Source: Flavobacterium piscinae (GTDB lineage: Bacteria > Bacteroidota > Bacteroidia > Flavobacteriales > Flavobacteriaceae). From it: a stretch of 64,000 nt of DNA. The notes beneath the pieces are model-generated. The model was not told the DNA's origin. It worked only from the letters and a program-made list of their open reading frames with translations, and did not search any database. The stretch spans positions 124,001 to 188,000 of the forward strand of contig NZ_SBKQ01000007.1 in assembly GCF_004122145.1 (NCBI RefSeq), written 5' to 3'. The translations under genes and the position numbers were made by a program. Shown piece after piece: positions 56,684-64,000 of this stretch. Position 1 is the first letter of the stretch, and each line of letters begins with the position of its first letter.

Positions 56684-58060
56684 TTAAGTATTTTGAACGA
56701 TGAGTTTTTTGGTTAATAAATTAAAGCGATAAAATAAGAACAATGCTGCTACGCTTAATCCGGCTAACAAGCCGATCCAAACACCAACTGCTTTTAAATC
56801 TGTGAACAATCCTAAATAAATGGAAATCGGAAAACCAACAATCCAATACGCCACAAACGTGATATACATTGGGATTTTCACGTCTTGTAAACCACGTAAA
56901 GCTCCTAATACTACTACTTGCAATCCATCTGAAATTTGAAATAAAGCGGCCACCAACAACAAATTGGATGCAATTGACACAACTTCCATATTATCTTTTA
57001 AATAAACGACCTGCTCAATATCTAAAAATGGTAGTGGTAAGACGTTATGAAATACAACGAAAATCAAAGCAAAGAAAATCTCCAAAATTGTAGCCAATAA
57101 AAAAATAGAAATCGCCACTACTCGCAATTTTTTATAATCTTGTAACCCTTTTTGATTTCCCACCCGAATCATCGCTGTCACACTCAATCCCATCGCAAAC
57201 ATAAACGTTAATGAGGCTAAACTCAACGCAATTTGATTGGCAGCCTGACTCGTTGTGCCTATCATTCCACAAAGCCAAATGGCTCCGGTGAACAATGCGA
57301 CTTCAAAAAACATTTGCATCGCTGAAGGAGTTCCTAAATTGACAATTTTTTTTATTGTTGCTCTTGAAATTTCATCCCAACTGAATTTTTCAAAATAGGG
57401 ATGGAATTTTGGCTTCTTTAGCATGACATAATGCATAAATAGAAGCATCACGATTCGAGATGTAATCGTTCCAATGGCAGCACCAATGATACCCATTTCA
57501 GGGAAAATCCATATACCAAAAATTAGAAAATAATTGATGACCACATTTACAATATTGGCAATAATGGTCGCCCACATCGAATATTTAGTTTCACTTTTCC
57601 CATCAGCAAACTGCTTATATGCCTGAAACATAATCAACGGAATGAGTGAAAAAGCCACGATATCCAAATACGGTTTGGCTAAATTCACTACCTCTTCCGG
57701 TTGTCCCATAAAACTGATAATCGGTTTGGCAAAATAGATGAGTAAAAACAAAATCAAACCTAATAAGGTACACAAAAACAAACCATTGTGAAAGGCACTT
57801 CTCCCCTTTTCAATCGAATTTTCTCCATCAGCTTCCGCTACAATGGGTGTGATGGCGGTGGAAAAACCAATTCCCAACGACATGGCAATAAAAATAAAAC
57901 TATTTCCTAGCGAAACCGCTGCCAACTCTTTTGGTCCGAGTTGACCTACCATCGCATTATCAACAATACCCACCACGGTATGACCTAACATTCCAATAAT
58001 AATAGGATAAGCCAACCGCATGTTATAGCTAAATTCTTTGGTATACGTTTGAAGGGTCAT
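56684..58060 (-). CDS. MATE-family multidrug efflux transporter
   Basis: A 458-residue inner-membrane transporter with twelve predicted helices in two homologous halves. The first half has IIIGMLGHTVVGIVDNAMVGQLG and the family layout LAAVSLGNSFIFIAMSLGIG. It exports cationic compounds using Na+ or H+ gradients. The ATG at 58060 is preferred over a TTG at 58081. The 143-residue gene downstream is probably in the same transcript. Confidence 0.9.
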   Translation of the reverse strand: MTLQTYTKEFSYNMRLAYPIIIGMLGHTVVGIVDNAMVGQLGPKELAAVSLGNSFIFIAMSLGIGFSTAITPIVAEADGENSIEKGRSAFHNGLFLCTLLGLILFLLIYFAKPIISFMGQPEEVVNLAKPYLDIVAFSLIPLIMFQAYKQFADGKSETKYSMWATIIANIVNVVINYFLIFGIWIFPEMGIIGAAIGTITSRIVMLLFMHYVMLKKPKFHPYFEKFSWDEISRATIKKIVNLGTPSAMQMFFEVALFTGAIWLCGMIGTTSQAANQIALSLASLTFMFAMGLSVTAMIRVGNQKGLQDYKKLRVVAISIFLLATILEIFFALIFVVFHNVLPLPFLDIEQVVYLKDNMEVVSIASNLLLVAALFQISDGLQVVVLGALRGLQDVKIPMYITFVAYWIVGFPISIYLGLFTDLKAVGVWIGLLAGLSVAALFLFYRFNLLTKKLIVQNT

Positions 58061-58148
58061 ACATTTTATTTTCGACGGCAAAAGTACAGTATTTAATATA
58101 AATTAAGCTAGTGAATAATTGAAAATGAAAATTCAGCCAGGTTATTTT

Positions 58149-58232
58149 TGTAAATCCAAAAAACTAAAAAAATTAAGCTACAAAAAAGCTTCCTTTGAGA
58201 GCTCTTTTAGCAGCTTAGTTTTTTACATTTTA
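58149..58232 (-). repeat. Nested inverted repeat 3' of the 58286 gene
   Basis: AAAAAATTAAGCTAC (left) matches the reverse complement of GCAGCTTAGTTTTTT (right) in 13 of 15 positions. An inner AAAAGCT...AGCTCTTTT pair lies within it. It may act as a terminator for the minus-strand gene ending at 58286. Confidence 0.5.
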
Positions 58233-58285
58233 GTTTGAGAAATCGGAATGAATAGCCACTTTTGCGGCTAAAATTTATAATTAAA

Positions 58286-59476
58286 TTAAAAAATGGTATA
58301 GCCTACTATTAATGATGTAGAAGAAAAGTCTGATCCCCAAAAAGCATAGTTTGAGATAATAGAACGATTAAAAGATTGAAGGATTTCAATACTAAATTTA
58401 TTTCTTTTATATCCTATTCCTAGTGAAAAATTACCATTCCCGGAAATATCTAATTCTGGGGCATAATTTGAAAAATCGATACTTCCCGAGGTTAAAATAG
58501 CATAGTTATAACTAAAGTTTCCGTAAAATTTTGACTTATCTGGTAAAAAGAAATAATGTCTTATTCCTACACCTAAATCAATGGAGCTATATTTTACACT
58601 AGTAGTCGTGAGTGCATTTTTTGAATCTGAACTAAAGGTATTGAAAGTAGGTTCAGTTAGTATAGCCCATTTATTGTTATTGAAAGGTAAAACAAATTCT
58701 AACTCAGACCCAATTCTAAAACCAATTGTTTTGTTGAATTCTGTAGTAAATCCATTTAAAGAATTATTTAAACTGATGTTATTTAAACTGACTCCTAATC
58801 TTAAATTAATATTTATTTTTTTTCTCTTTACACTACTTTCACTATGATTTATGTAGTCGTCTCCCAAAATGCACTTATTGTATTCCAAGAAAATCGAAAT
58901 TAAATCTTTGGAAAAATAATCTAAATTTTCAATTTGACGAAGAGTAATTTTGTCACACTTTAAATTATTTAATATCTGTTGTTTATAAGCAATATTATAA
59001 CTCACTTTATCATTCGTGATTAAAAAAGGCTTATAGACTAATTGTTCAATTGGTAGTTGGTCTGTGGAGAAAAAAAAACGGACAAGATTATTGTCTTCAT
59101 ATAAAAATAAATTTGCTTTTCCTTCAACAATATTCTTTAAAAATAATGTTTCATTTTTAAAAACTGGTAATTTGTTATTACTCAAATCTTTTGTTATGCT
59201 TGAAGAACGATCAATATCTACTTTAGCTCTAATATATTTACTTTTTCCATCAACAACAAACTCTTTTGCGTTATTTATAGATATTATTTGAGACTCTTCA
59301 TTTTCATTATATTTAAATTCAAATTCAGTTGGATTATTTTTCCAGTCAATGTTCTTAATTAATCCTTCAACTTTATTTCCAATATTATCAACATAAAAGC
59401 CTTTTTCGAAAAGTGTCTGAGCTTGAATAACAGAAACCATAAATAATAGAAACAATATGTAAATAGATTTTTTCAT
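58286..59476 (-). CDS. Outer-membrane beta-barrel protein of unknown function
   Basis: A 396-residue protein with a signal peptide (MKKSIYILFLLFMVSVIQAQ). The first ~230 residues form a soluble N-terminal domain (VDNIGNKVEGLIKNIDW, ...YKPFLITNDKVSYNIAY). The last ~170 show amphipathic strands and a terminal aromatic residue (GYTIF), typical of an outer-membrane barrel in Bacteroidota. No family with known function was recognised. It lies 33 bp downstream of the PPK2 gene on the same strand. Confidence 0.75.
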   Translation of the reverse strand: MKKSIYILFLLFMVSVIQAQTLFEKGFYVDNIGNKVEGLIKNIDWKNNPTEFEFKYNENEESQIISINNAKEFVVDGKSKYIRAKVDIDRSSSITKDLSNNKLPVFKNETLFLKNIVEGKANLFLYEDNNLVRFFFSTDQLPIEQLVYKPFLITNDKVSYNIAYKQQILNNLKCDKITLRQIENLDYFSKDLISIFLEYNKCILGDDYINHSESSVKRKKININLRLGVSLNNISLNNSLNGFTTEFNKTIGFRIGSELEFVLPFNNNKWAILTEPTFNTFSSDSKNALTTTSVKYSSIDLGVGIRHYFFLPDKSKFYGNFSYNYAILTSGSIDFSNYAPELDISGNGNFSLGIGYKRNKFSIEILQSFNRSIISNYAFWGSDFSSTSLIVGYTIF

Positions 59477-59509
59477 AAAAAAATAATTTAAAGATTCTTC
59501 AAATATAAT

Positions 59510-60391
59510 TTATTTTTCGATTTGTAATATTTTTTTGTAAGAATTAATATTTTCTTTTATTTCATCATTTAGCTCAGGTTCTTTGATATCCGTATATTTT
59601 TGAAGCTCTTCCAGAATGGTCTTTGCCACAATGTAACGTGCGGTTTCTTTGTTGTCTGCCGGCACAATATACCAGGGTGCATGTGATTTTGAGGTACGAT
59701 TAATCGCTTCTTCGTAGCAATTTTGATAATCGTTCCACAACGCACGTTCTTTTAAATCGCCGGGTGAAAATTTCCAATTGTGTTTCTCCGTTTCGAGTCG
59801 GCGAAGCAATCGCTGGCGTTGTTCTTCTTTGCTGAGATGTAAATAAAACTTTAGAACGATTATACCGTTTGAAGCAATGTGTTTTTCGAATGCATTAATG
59901 CTTTCAAAACGGTTTTCCCAAAACTCAGAAGTGATATCTTCGACAGTTTCGATACCGGGAATATTTTCGTTAAGAATGTATTCGGGGTGAACACGAGTGA
60001 CCAGCACATTTTCATAATGAGTCCGGTTAAAAACAGCAAACTTTCCTTTTTCGGGCAAGGCAATATAGTGTCGCCATAAATAATCGTGTTCCAATTCAGT
60101 CGAATTGGGTGTTTTAAAACTATGTACCACCACACCACGAGCGTTGAATTCTTTAAAAACTTCGCGAATGAGGCTATCTTTCCCGGCGGTGTCCATTCCT
60201 TGCAAGCAAATGAGTACGCCGTAACGGTTGTGAGCATATAGTGTATCTTGTAGTTTGCTCAACTTTTCACGGGTTTTTTGAAGTATTTTTTCCTTCTTTT
60301 TTTCAGAGGTTTCTATATCTAAAAAAGTAGGGGTTTGGGCTAAACTGATTTCGGAATCGACTCTAAATTGCTCGGGTTTTATATTTTTCAT
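59510..60391 (-). CDS. Polyphosphate kinase 2 family protein
   Basis: A 293-residue PPK2-type phosphotransferase that uses polyphosphate to phosphorylate nucleotides. The Walker A-like LQGMDTAGKDSLIREVF (about residues 62-78) and the Walker B-like FNRTHYENVLVTRVHPE are complete, together with SFKTPNSTELEHDYLWRHY. It is cytoplasmic. The preferred nucleotide (AMP or ADP) cannot be told. Confidence 0.92.
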   Translation of the reverse strand: MKNIKPEQFRVDSEISLAQTPTFLDIETSEKKKEKILQKTREKLSKLQDTLYAHNRYGVLICLQGMDTAGKDSLIREVFKEFNARGVVVHSFKTPNSTELEHDYLWRHYIALPEKGKFAVFNRTHYENVLVTRVHPEYILNENIPGIETVEDITSEFWENRFESINAFEKHIASNGIIVLKFYLHLSKEEQRQRLLRRLETEKHNWKFSPGDLKERALWNDYQNCYEEAINRTSKSHAPWYIVPADNKETARYIVAKTILEELQKYTDIKEPELNDEIKENINSYKKILQIEK

Positions 60392-60438
60392 TGCTTGTAG
60401 TTTAGATTGATTAATTTTACAGCAAAGTACAAAAAAGT

Positions 60439-61275
60439 ATGGATAAAATTAAATTAGAGTTGTTTTTTCAGATTTTGGGAATTGGAGCGACTTCGGGTTT
60501 GGTGTTTGAAAATGATTCCTTGTTTCTAGTTTCCGATTCAAGTTCGTTTTTGTATGAGTATAATTTTAGTTCAAATCGATTGGATAAAATTAAACTTTTC
60601 GAAAATAGTCGGGAATCAATCTTAAAAAAAGACAAACCTGATTTTGAATCAATTACAAAAATTGAAAATTCTTTTCTGCTATTAGGTTCAGGATCTACTC
60701 AAAAGAGAATGTTAGCCACCAAATATGATTTGAAAACCAAAAAAACAATAACTACAGATTTGACTGATTTGTTTGGAAAAATTTCTGCCTCAACGGGTAT
60801 TGACGATGAAAATTTGAATATTGAAGGTGCAGTGAACTATAAAAACAACTGGCTTTTATTTCAACGTGGGAATGGTTCTGCTAATCAAAATGGAATCGTA
60901 ATTTTAAAGGAATCGCTTGAAAATCCCTCAACAATTACTTTTGTTCCATTGATTTTACCAACAGAAAAAGCAGTTAATGTAACTTTTACTGATGCAATTT
61001 TAGTGGAAGGAAAAATTTATTTTTTGGCTGCTGCCGAAAATTCTGAATCTACGTTTGAAGATGGAGAGGTATTGGGCAGTTGGATAGGTGTATTAAACCC
61101 TGAGAATTTTGAACTAGAAATGGTTGAAAAAATTACAAACCAGCATAAATTTGAAGGCTTAACCAAATATCAAAATTCATCAGAAGAAATCACTTTTTTA
61201 CTCTGCGAAGACGATGATTCTGGAATAGTAAAATCCGATATCTACAAATTAGCCATAAAAAAAACCATTCGATAG
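60439..61275 (+). CDS. Uncharacterised Bacteroidota protein (DUF6929-like, beta-propeller type)
   Basis: A 278-residue protein with repeated beta motifs such as GIGATSGLVFENDSLFLVSD, SITKIENSFLLLGSGST and GAVNYKNNWLLFQRGNGSA, and no signal peptide. This fits an uncharacterised Bacteroidota family with a propeller-like layout. No catalytic residues were recognised. The 3' end lies inside a terminator hairpin; the TAG stop codon at 61273-61275 overlaps the loop. Confidence 0.65.
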   Translation: MDKIKLELFFQILGIGATSGLVFENDSLFLVSDSSSFLYEYNFSSNRLDKIKLFENSRESILKKDKPDFESITKIENSFLLLGSGSTQKRMLATKYDLKTKKTITTDLTDLFGKISASTGIDDENLNIEGAVNYKNNWLLFQRGNGSANQNGIVILKESLENPSTITFVPLILPTEKAVNVTFTDAILVEGKIYFLAAAENSESTFEDGEVLGSWIGVLNPENFELEMVEKITNQHKFEGLTKYQNSSEEITFLLCEDDDSGIVKSDIYKLAIKKTIR

Positions 61276-61288
61276 CGAATGGTTCTTC
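61263..61288 (+). terminator. Terminator hairpin overlapping the stop of the 60439 gene
   Basis: AACCATTCG-ATAG-CGAATGGTT is a perfect 9-bp hairpin with A-rich left and T-rich right flanks. The last sense codon and the TAG lie within it. Confidence 0.75.
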
Positions 61289-61315
61289 TTAGGTTAAGGT
61301 AAATTCGGGGCAAAA

Positions 61316-61807
61316 TTACCTTTTCATAAAAATGTTGGTGTAGTATTTTCTTCCGGTAGTTGGATTAGTTTTTACTGAAATTCCGAAGTGGGTAAAATCT
61401 CCTTCGATGTTGTCTCTGTGTCCGTCACTCATTAACCAAGCATGTAAAACACCTTCGTTTGATTGATAGTTGTAGGCCACATTTTCACTCACTTGAACAG
61501 CTCCTAAAACTTGTTTGATATTTGTTGCTCTCTGATCAAAGTATTGATGACCAACTACATCATTTTCAATCATGAAGTCGTTGTGCTCAGCTGATTTATA
61601 AGAAATATGATTGATTTGTTCTAATGGATTTAACCCAACACTGATTCTGTGCTCGTTAATTTTGTTCATTAAATCCAACTCTGTCTCGTTGTATGAAAAA
61701 TTTTCAACGATTGGTGCAACGGTATCCTCTGAAGAATCAGAAGAACAAGAGATTAAAGTGAACACAATTGCAATCGGCAACAATGCTCTGAACATTTTTG
61801 CTTTCAT
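61316..61807 (-). CDS. CAP-domain (SCP/PR-1) lipoprotein
   Basis: A 163-residue lipoprotein. The lipobox is VFTLISCSSDSS with Cys ~21. The CAP domain follows, with INEHRISVGLNPLE, SAEHNDFMI, NVAYN and HAWLMSDGHRDNIEGDFTHFGI, which contain the conserved His/Glu residues. It is exported to the outer membrane. CAP proteins bind lipids or have peptidase-like activity; the role here is unknown. Two 17-bp direct repeats lie upstream. Confidence 0.88.
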   Translation of the reverse strand: MKAKMFRALLPIAIVFTLISCSSDSSEDTVAPIVENFSYNETELDLMNKINEHRISVGLNPLEQINHISYKSAEHNDFMIENDVVGHQYFDQRATNIKQVLGAVQVSENVAYNYQSNEGVLHAWLMSDGHRDNIEGDFTHFGISVKTNPTTGRKYYTNIFMKR

Positions 61808-61831
61808 AGTAGTAGGTTAAGTTTTTAAAAG

Positions 61832-61906
61832 TAGATGTGGGGCAAATACTTTTATGTTGTTTTAATTATTTTTAATTAAAGCGTTAAAATAGATGTGGGG
61901 CAAATA
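61832..61906. repeat. Two 17-bp direct repeats upstream of the CAP gene
   Basis: TAGATGTGGGGCAAATA occurs at 61832-61848 and again at 61890-61906, 58 bp apart, each followed by (T/C)TTTATG. The 226-bp gap (61808-62033) otherwise holds only AT-rich sequence. They could be regulator sites or a small duplication. Confidence 0.6.
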
Positions 61907-62033
61907 TCTTTATGCTTTTATAAGAACGTTTCGTTTGATTTGATGTGTCAATATTACTACTATGTCGTTAAAGTGCAAAATAAAATCGATGAAATGCGCT
62001 ATTTTTATTTTTATTTAATTTTTTTCCTACATT

Positions 62034-62678
62034 TTAAGGTGCTAATCTTTCTATTTTCCATGAATAATCCGTTTGTAATTGGTACCGAATTCGATCATGT
62101 AATCGATTTGGACGACCTTGCCAAAATTCTACTTCTTGTGGTCGCACTAAATATCCACCCCAAAAAGTTGGTCTTGGAATCTCTTTCCCCTTAAAATCAG
62201 CTTCCAAAATTTTCAACTTCTCTTCTAAAACAGTTCTGGAAGCAATTACCCTACTTTGGTTGGAAACTAATGCACCTAATTTGCTTCCATCCGGACGCGA
62301 ATCAAAATAATTATCTGAAATTTGAGCTGGAGTTCTCTCGGCAATTCCTTTTATAATGACTTGTCGTTCCATGGAATGCCAAAAAAAAGAAAGACAAATA
62401 TTTGGGTTAGCTTCAATGGCTTTTCCTTTTTCCGATTCGTAATTAGTGTAGAAAAAAAATCCTTCTTCGTTGAACTTCTTCAATAAAACCACACGTGCTT
62501 TCGGAAATCCATCTAAACCAATGGTGGAAACGGTCATGGCATTGACTTCTTCAATATCACTTTGCTCTTCGGTTTCATAAAACCATCGGTGAAATAAATT
62601 GATTGGATCTTCCGGAATGTTTGTTTCAAGGAGTTCGCTTTTTTCGTATGACTTTCGGTAGTTGCTGAGATCTTTCAT
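62034..62678 (-). CDS. pdxH: Pyridoxamine 5'-phosphate oxidase
   Basis: The 214-residue FMN enzyme makes pyridoxal 5'-phosphate from PNP or PMP, the last step of vitamin B6 synthesis. The family motifs are NAMTVSTIGLDGFPKARVVLL, GFFFYTNYESEKGKAI and LSFFWHSMERQVIIKG. The C-terminus is FWQGRPNRLHDRIRY, which carries the substrate residues. Length and start are typical. It is monocistronic. Confidence 0.97.
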   Translation of the reverse strand: MKDLSNYRKSYEKSELLETNIPEDPINLFHRWFYETEEQSDIEEVNAMTVSTIGLDGFPKARVVLLKKFNEEGFFFYTNYESEKGKAIEANPNICLSFFWHSMERQVIIKGIAERTPAQISDNYFDSRPDGSKLGALVSNQSRVIASRTVLEEKLKILEADFKGKEIPRPTFWGGYLVRPQEVEFWQGRPNRLHDRIRYQLQTDYSWKIERLAP

Positions 62679-62771
62679 TGTAAAAGGTACTAGGGTTCTG
62701 TGTTGCTAAGGTACGAATAAAAGGAAAAGCTGAAAAAAGTGGAATTATTTAATTACTCAACTTTAATAGCA

Positions 62772-62832
62772 CACGGATTTCTAGGATGAAATGGATTTTC
62801 ACTGATTATTTATTCGCTTAGCGAAAATGGAT
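62772..62832 (+). repeat. Dispersed intergenic repeat, copy 2
   Basis: The segment matches the reverse complement of 44191-44265, including CACGGAT and the core TGGATTTTCACTGATT...TTCGCTTAGCGAAAATGGAT. The central TTCGC-TTA-GCGAA can form a hairpin. Confidence 0.75.
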
Positions 62833-62882
62833 GAAAAAGGATTGACAACAACTAGATTTTTAATTATAAGTAACTACAGAAC

Positions 62883-62945
62883 CTGAAACTTGAAACTTGA
62901 AACCTGAAACTTGAAACCTGAAACTTGAAACCTGAAACTTGAAAC
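62883..62945. repeat. Nine-copy heptamer tract (YTGAAAC)
   Basis: Nine head-to-tail copies of CTGAAAC or TTGAAAC fill 62883-62945, ending just before rnz. The same heptamers occur in the opposite orientation at 63868-63900 on the other side of rnz. Confidence 0.85.
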
Positions 62946-62950
62946 TAAAT

Positions 62951-63856
62951 TTAAAACGCAAACTCCTTCCCATCTTCCGCTAAAAGAATAGTTGGAAAAA
63001 TGGTTTCTGCTTCAGTTTTGAATAACTCTATTGATTCGTAGCGAGTGGAATAATGACCCAATACAAGATGCTTTACATTAGCTTTTAAAGCAATTGTAGC
63101 AGCCTGTTTGGCAGTCGTATGCATTGTTTTTTCCGCAAGATGTGCTTCTTTTTCTAAAAAAGTCGCTTCGTGATACAAAACATCTACATTTTCAATGATT
63201 GGAAGTATATTTTCATCATAAACCGTATCCGAACAAAAGGCATAACTTTTCTCGTGTTCCGGATCAAAAGTGATTTCGTGATTAGGAATAATTGTTCCAT
63301 TATCTAACGTAATATCACCACCGTATTTGATTTTTTGGTAATAAACAACATCAATTCCAAGGTTTTGTATTTTATCGATATTGAGTTTTCGTTCTTTATT
63401 TTTTTCTTGGAATAAAAATCCGTTGGTGTAAATACGATGCTTGAGCGGTATGGTTTTGACAATCACTTTTTCATCCTCAAAAAGCACTTCACTGTCTTTT
63501 GATTCTAATTCGTGGAAATAAAGGTTGTAACCTGTAAATGAATTTCCGGCTCTGAGTTGCATTAAAATTAACTCTTTAATCCCTTTTGGTCCATACACAT
63601 GCAAATCACTTTCCCGATTGAGTAACATAAACGTTGAAATCAATCCGACCAAACCAAAAAAATGATCGCCATGCAAATGCGAAATAAAAATATGATTGAT
63701 TTTGGAGAATTTGATTTTATTCTTCCGCAATTGTACCTGGGTTCCTTCGCCACAATCAATCAAAAACATACGGTTTTTTATTTCTAAAACCTGAGAAGTG
63801 GGATTGGTAATGGTGCGAGGTGTGGCGGCGTAACAGCCGAGAATGGTTAGCTTCAA
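62951..63856 (-). CDS. rnz: Ribonuclease Z
   Basis: The 301-residue metallo-beta-lactamase-fold endoribonuclease cleaves tRNA precursors at the 3' end. Metal motifs are ISHLHGDHFFGLVG, the Asp in FCSDTVYDE and the His in VLGHYSTRY, plus the N-terminal GCYAATPR. The length fits a short bacterial-type RNase Z. tRNA genes in this window do not encode CCA, so this enzyme is needed to make their 3' ends. Heptamer repeats flank the gene on both sides. Confidence 0.96.
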   Translation of the reverse strand: MKLTILGCYAATPRTITNPTSQVLEIKNRMFLIDCGEGTQVQLRKNKIKFSKINHIFISHLHGDHFFGLVGLISTFMLLNRESDLHVYGPKGIKELILMQLRAGNSFTGYNLYFHELESKDSEVLFEDEKVIVKTIPLKHRIYTNGFLFQEKNKERKLNIDKIQNLGIDVVYYQKIKYGGDITLDNGTIIPNHEITFDPEHEKSYAFCSDTVYDENILPIIENVDVLYHEATFLEKEAHLAEKTMHTTAKQAATIALKANVKHLVLGHYSTRYESIELFKTEAETIFPTILLAEDGKEFAF

Positions 63857-63867
63857 TGTTTTTTTAT

Positions 63868-63900
63868 TTCAGGTTTCAGGTTTAAAGTTTCAGGTTTCAG
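63868..63900. repeat. Inverted copy of the YTGAAAC heptamer tract
   Basis: Repeated GTTTCAG/GTTTAAA words (the complement of CTGAAAC/TTTAAAC) occupy the gap upstream of rnz. A CCAACTCC/CTCCCAACTCC tract follows at 63925-63953. Confidence 0.6.
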
Positions 63901-63955
63901 ATTGAATAAATTTGTTGAACAGTACCAACTCCAAACTACTCACTCCCAACTCCGC

Positions 63956-64000
63956 TTAAAACCCTAAATCGCGTTCAATTTCCTCCATTTCAATGATATC
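63956..64000 (-). CDS. C-terminal end of an unidentified gene (runs off the window)
   Basis: The last 14 codons of a minus-strand frame, ending DLGF and TAA at 63958-63956, enter from the right edge. The readable tail is DIIEMEEIERDLGF. This is too short to identify. Its codon content looks like real coding DNA and no other feature explains it. Confidence 0.5.
   Translation of the reverse strand, partial: DIIEMEEIERDLGF

Noticed and set aside
62883..62945. CRISPR or coding repeat in the heptamer tract
   Set aside because: 7-bp units without spacers and no long frame; it is a simple tandem repeat.

Overview
The window is a 64 kb piece of a low-GC chromosome from a Bacteroidota bacterium, almost certainly a Flavobacteriaceae member close to Flavobacterium. 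The evidence is the Bacteroidota -7 promoter element TAnnTTTG upstream of many genes, two secreted proteins with type IX secretion sorting tails, bacillithiol genes (bshB1, ytxJ), menaquinone-type genes, and several families of small intergenic repeats of the kind common in flavobacteria. No prophage, plasmid, transposase, CRISPR array or rRNA operon was seen. Most of the window is housekeeping.

Layout. 1-4.5 kb: a micro-aerobic respiration block on the minus strand (cytochrome bd oxidase with a thioredoxin and a small membrane protein, two methyltransferases, haem-c proteins). 4.6-7.7 kb: peroxiredoxin, Gfo/Idh/MocA oxidoreductase, TlpA-like lipoprotein. 7.8-8.5 kb: tRNA-Tyr and a 146-bp tandem repeat array. 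8.5-16 kb: guaB, a YhhN protein, ligA, a UvrD/PcrA helicase. 16-26.5 kb: M1 aminopeptidase, two tandem paralogues, tRNA-Pro, a subtilase, an OmpW-like protein, smpB, an HTH-Fic protein, a cyanophycinase-like protein and pcm. 26.6-35 kb: ytxJ, clpB, tRNA-His, the thioesterase / isochorismate synthase / bshB1 operon and lipoproteins. 35-43 kb: purL, an LTA-synthase-like sulfatase and an acyl-CoA synthetase. 43-50.3 kb: OsmC, then a MarR-controlled fatty-acid beta-oxidation operon (MarR, FadB-like, thiolase, acyl-CoA dehydrogenase) carrying an inserted S23/IVP four-helix-bundle gene. 50.4-64 kb: endonuclease I, an RsmB-type methyltransferase, pckA, lpd, a MATE pump, PPK2, pdxH and rnz.

Points that stand out. 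(1) The S23/IVP gene at 48 kb lies between imperfect terminal inverted repeats, and a gene-less hairpin built from the same arm sequence sits one gene upstream, so it looks like a mobile unit with a MITE-like relative. (2) Three CRP/FNR-type dyads lie upstream of the cyd operon, the haem-c lipoprotein and the peroxiredoxin, each with its centre exactly 36.5 bp from the last base of the -7 element, which suggests a class II activator regulon. (3) The haem-c lipoprotein appears cut in two by a single in-frame TAA codon. (4) The first ~310 codons of ligA are much more AT-rich than the rest and carry an unusual N-terminal extension, as if they came from another source. (5) tRNA-His has two adjacent U-U mismatches in its acceptor stem. 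Function calls rest on motifs and gene context read by eye; no database search was run.
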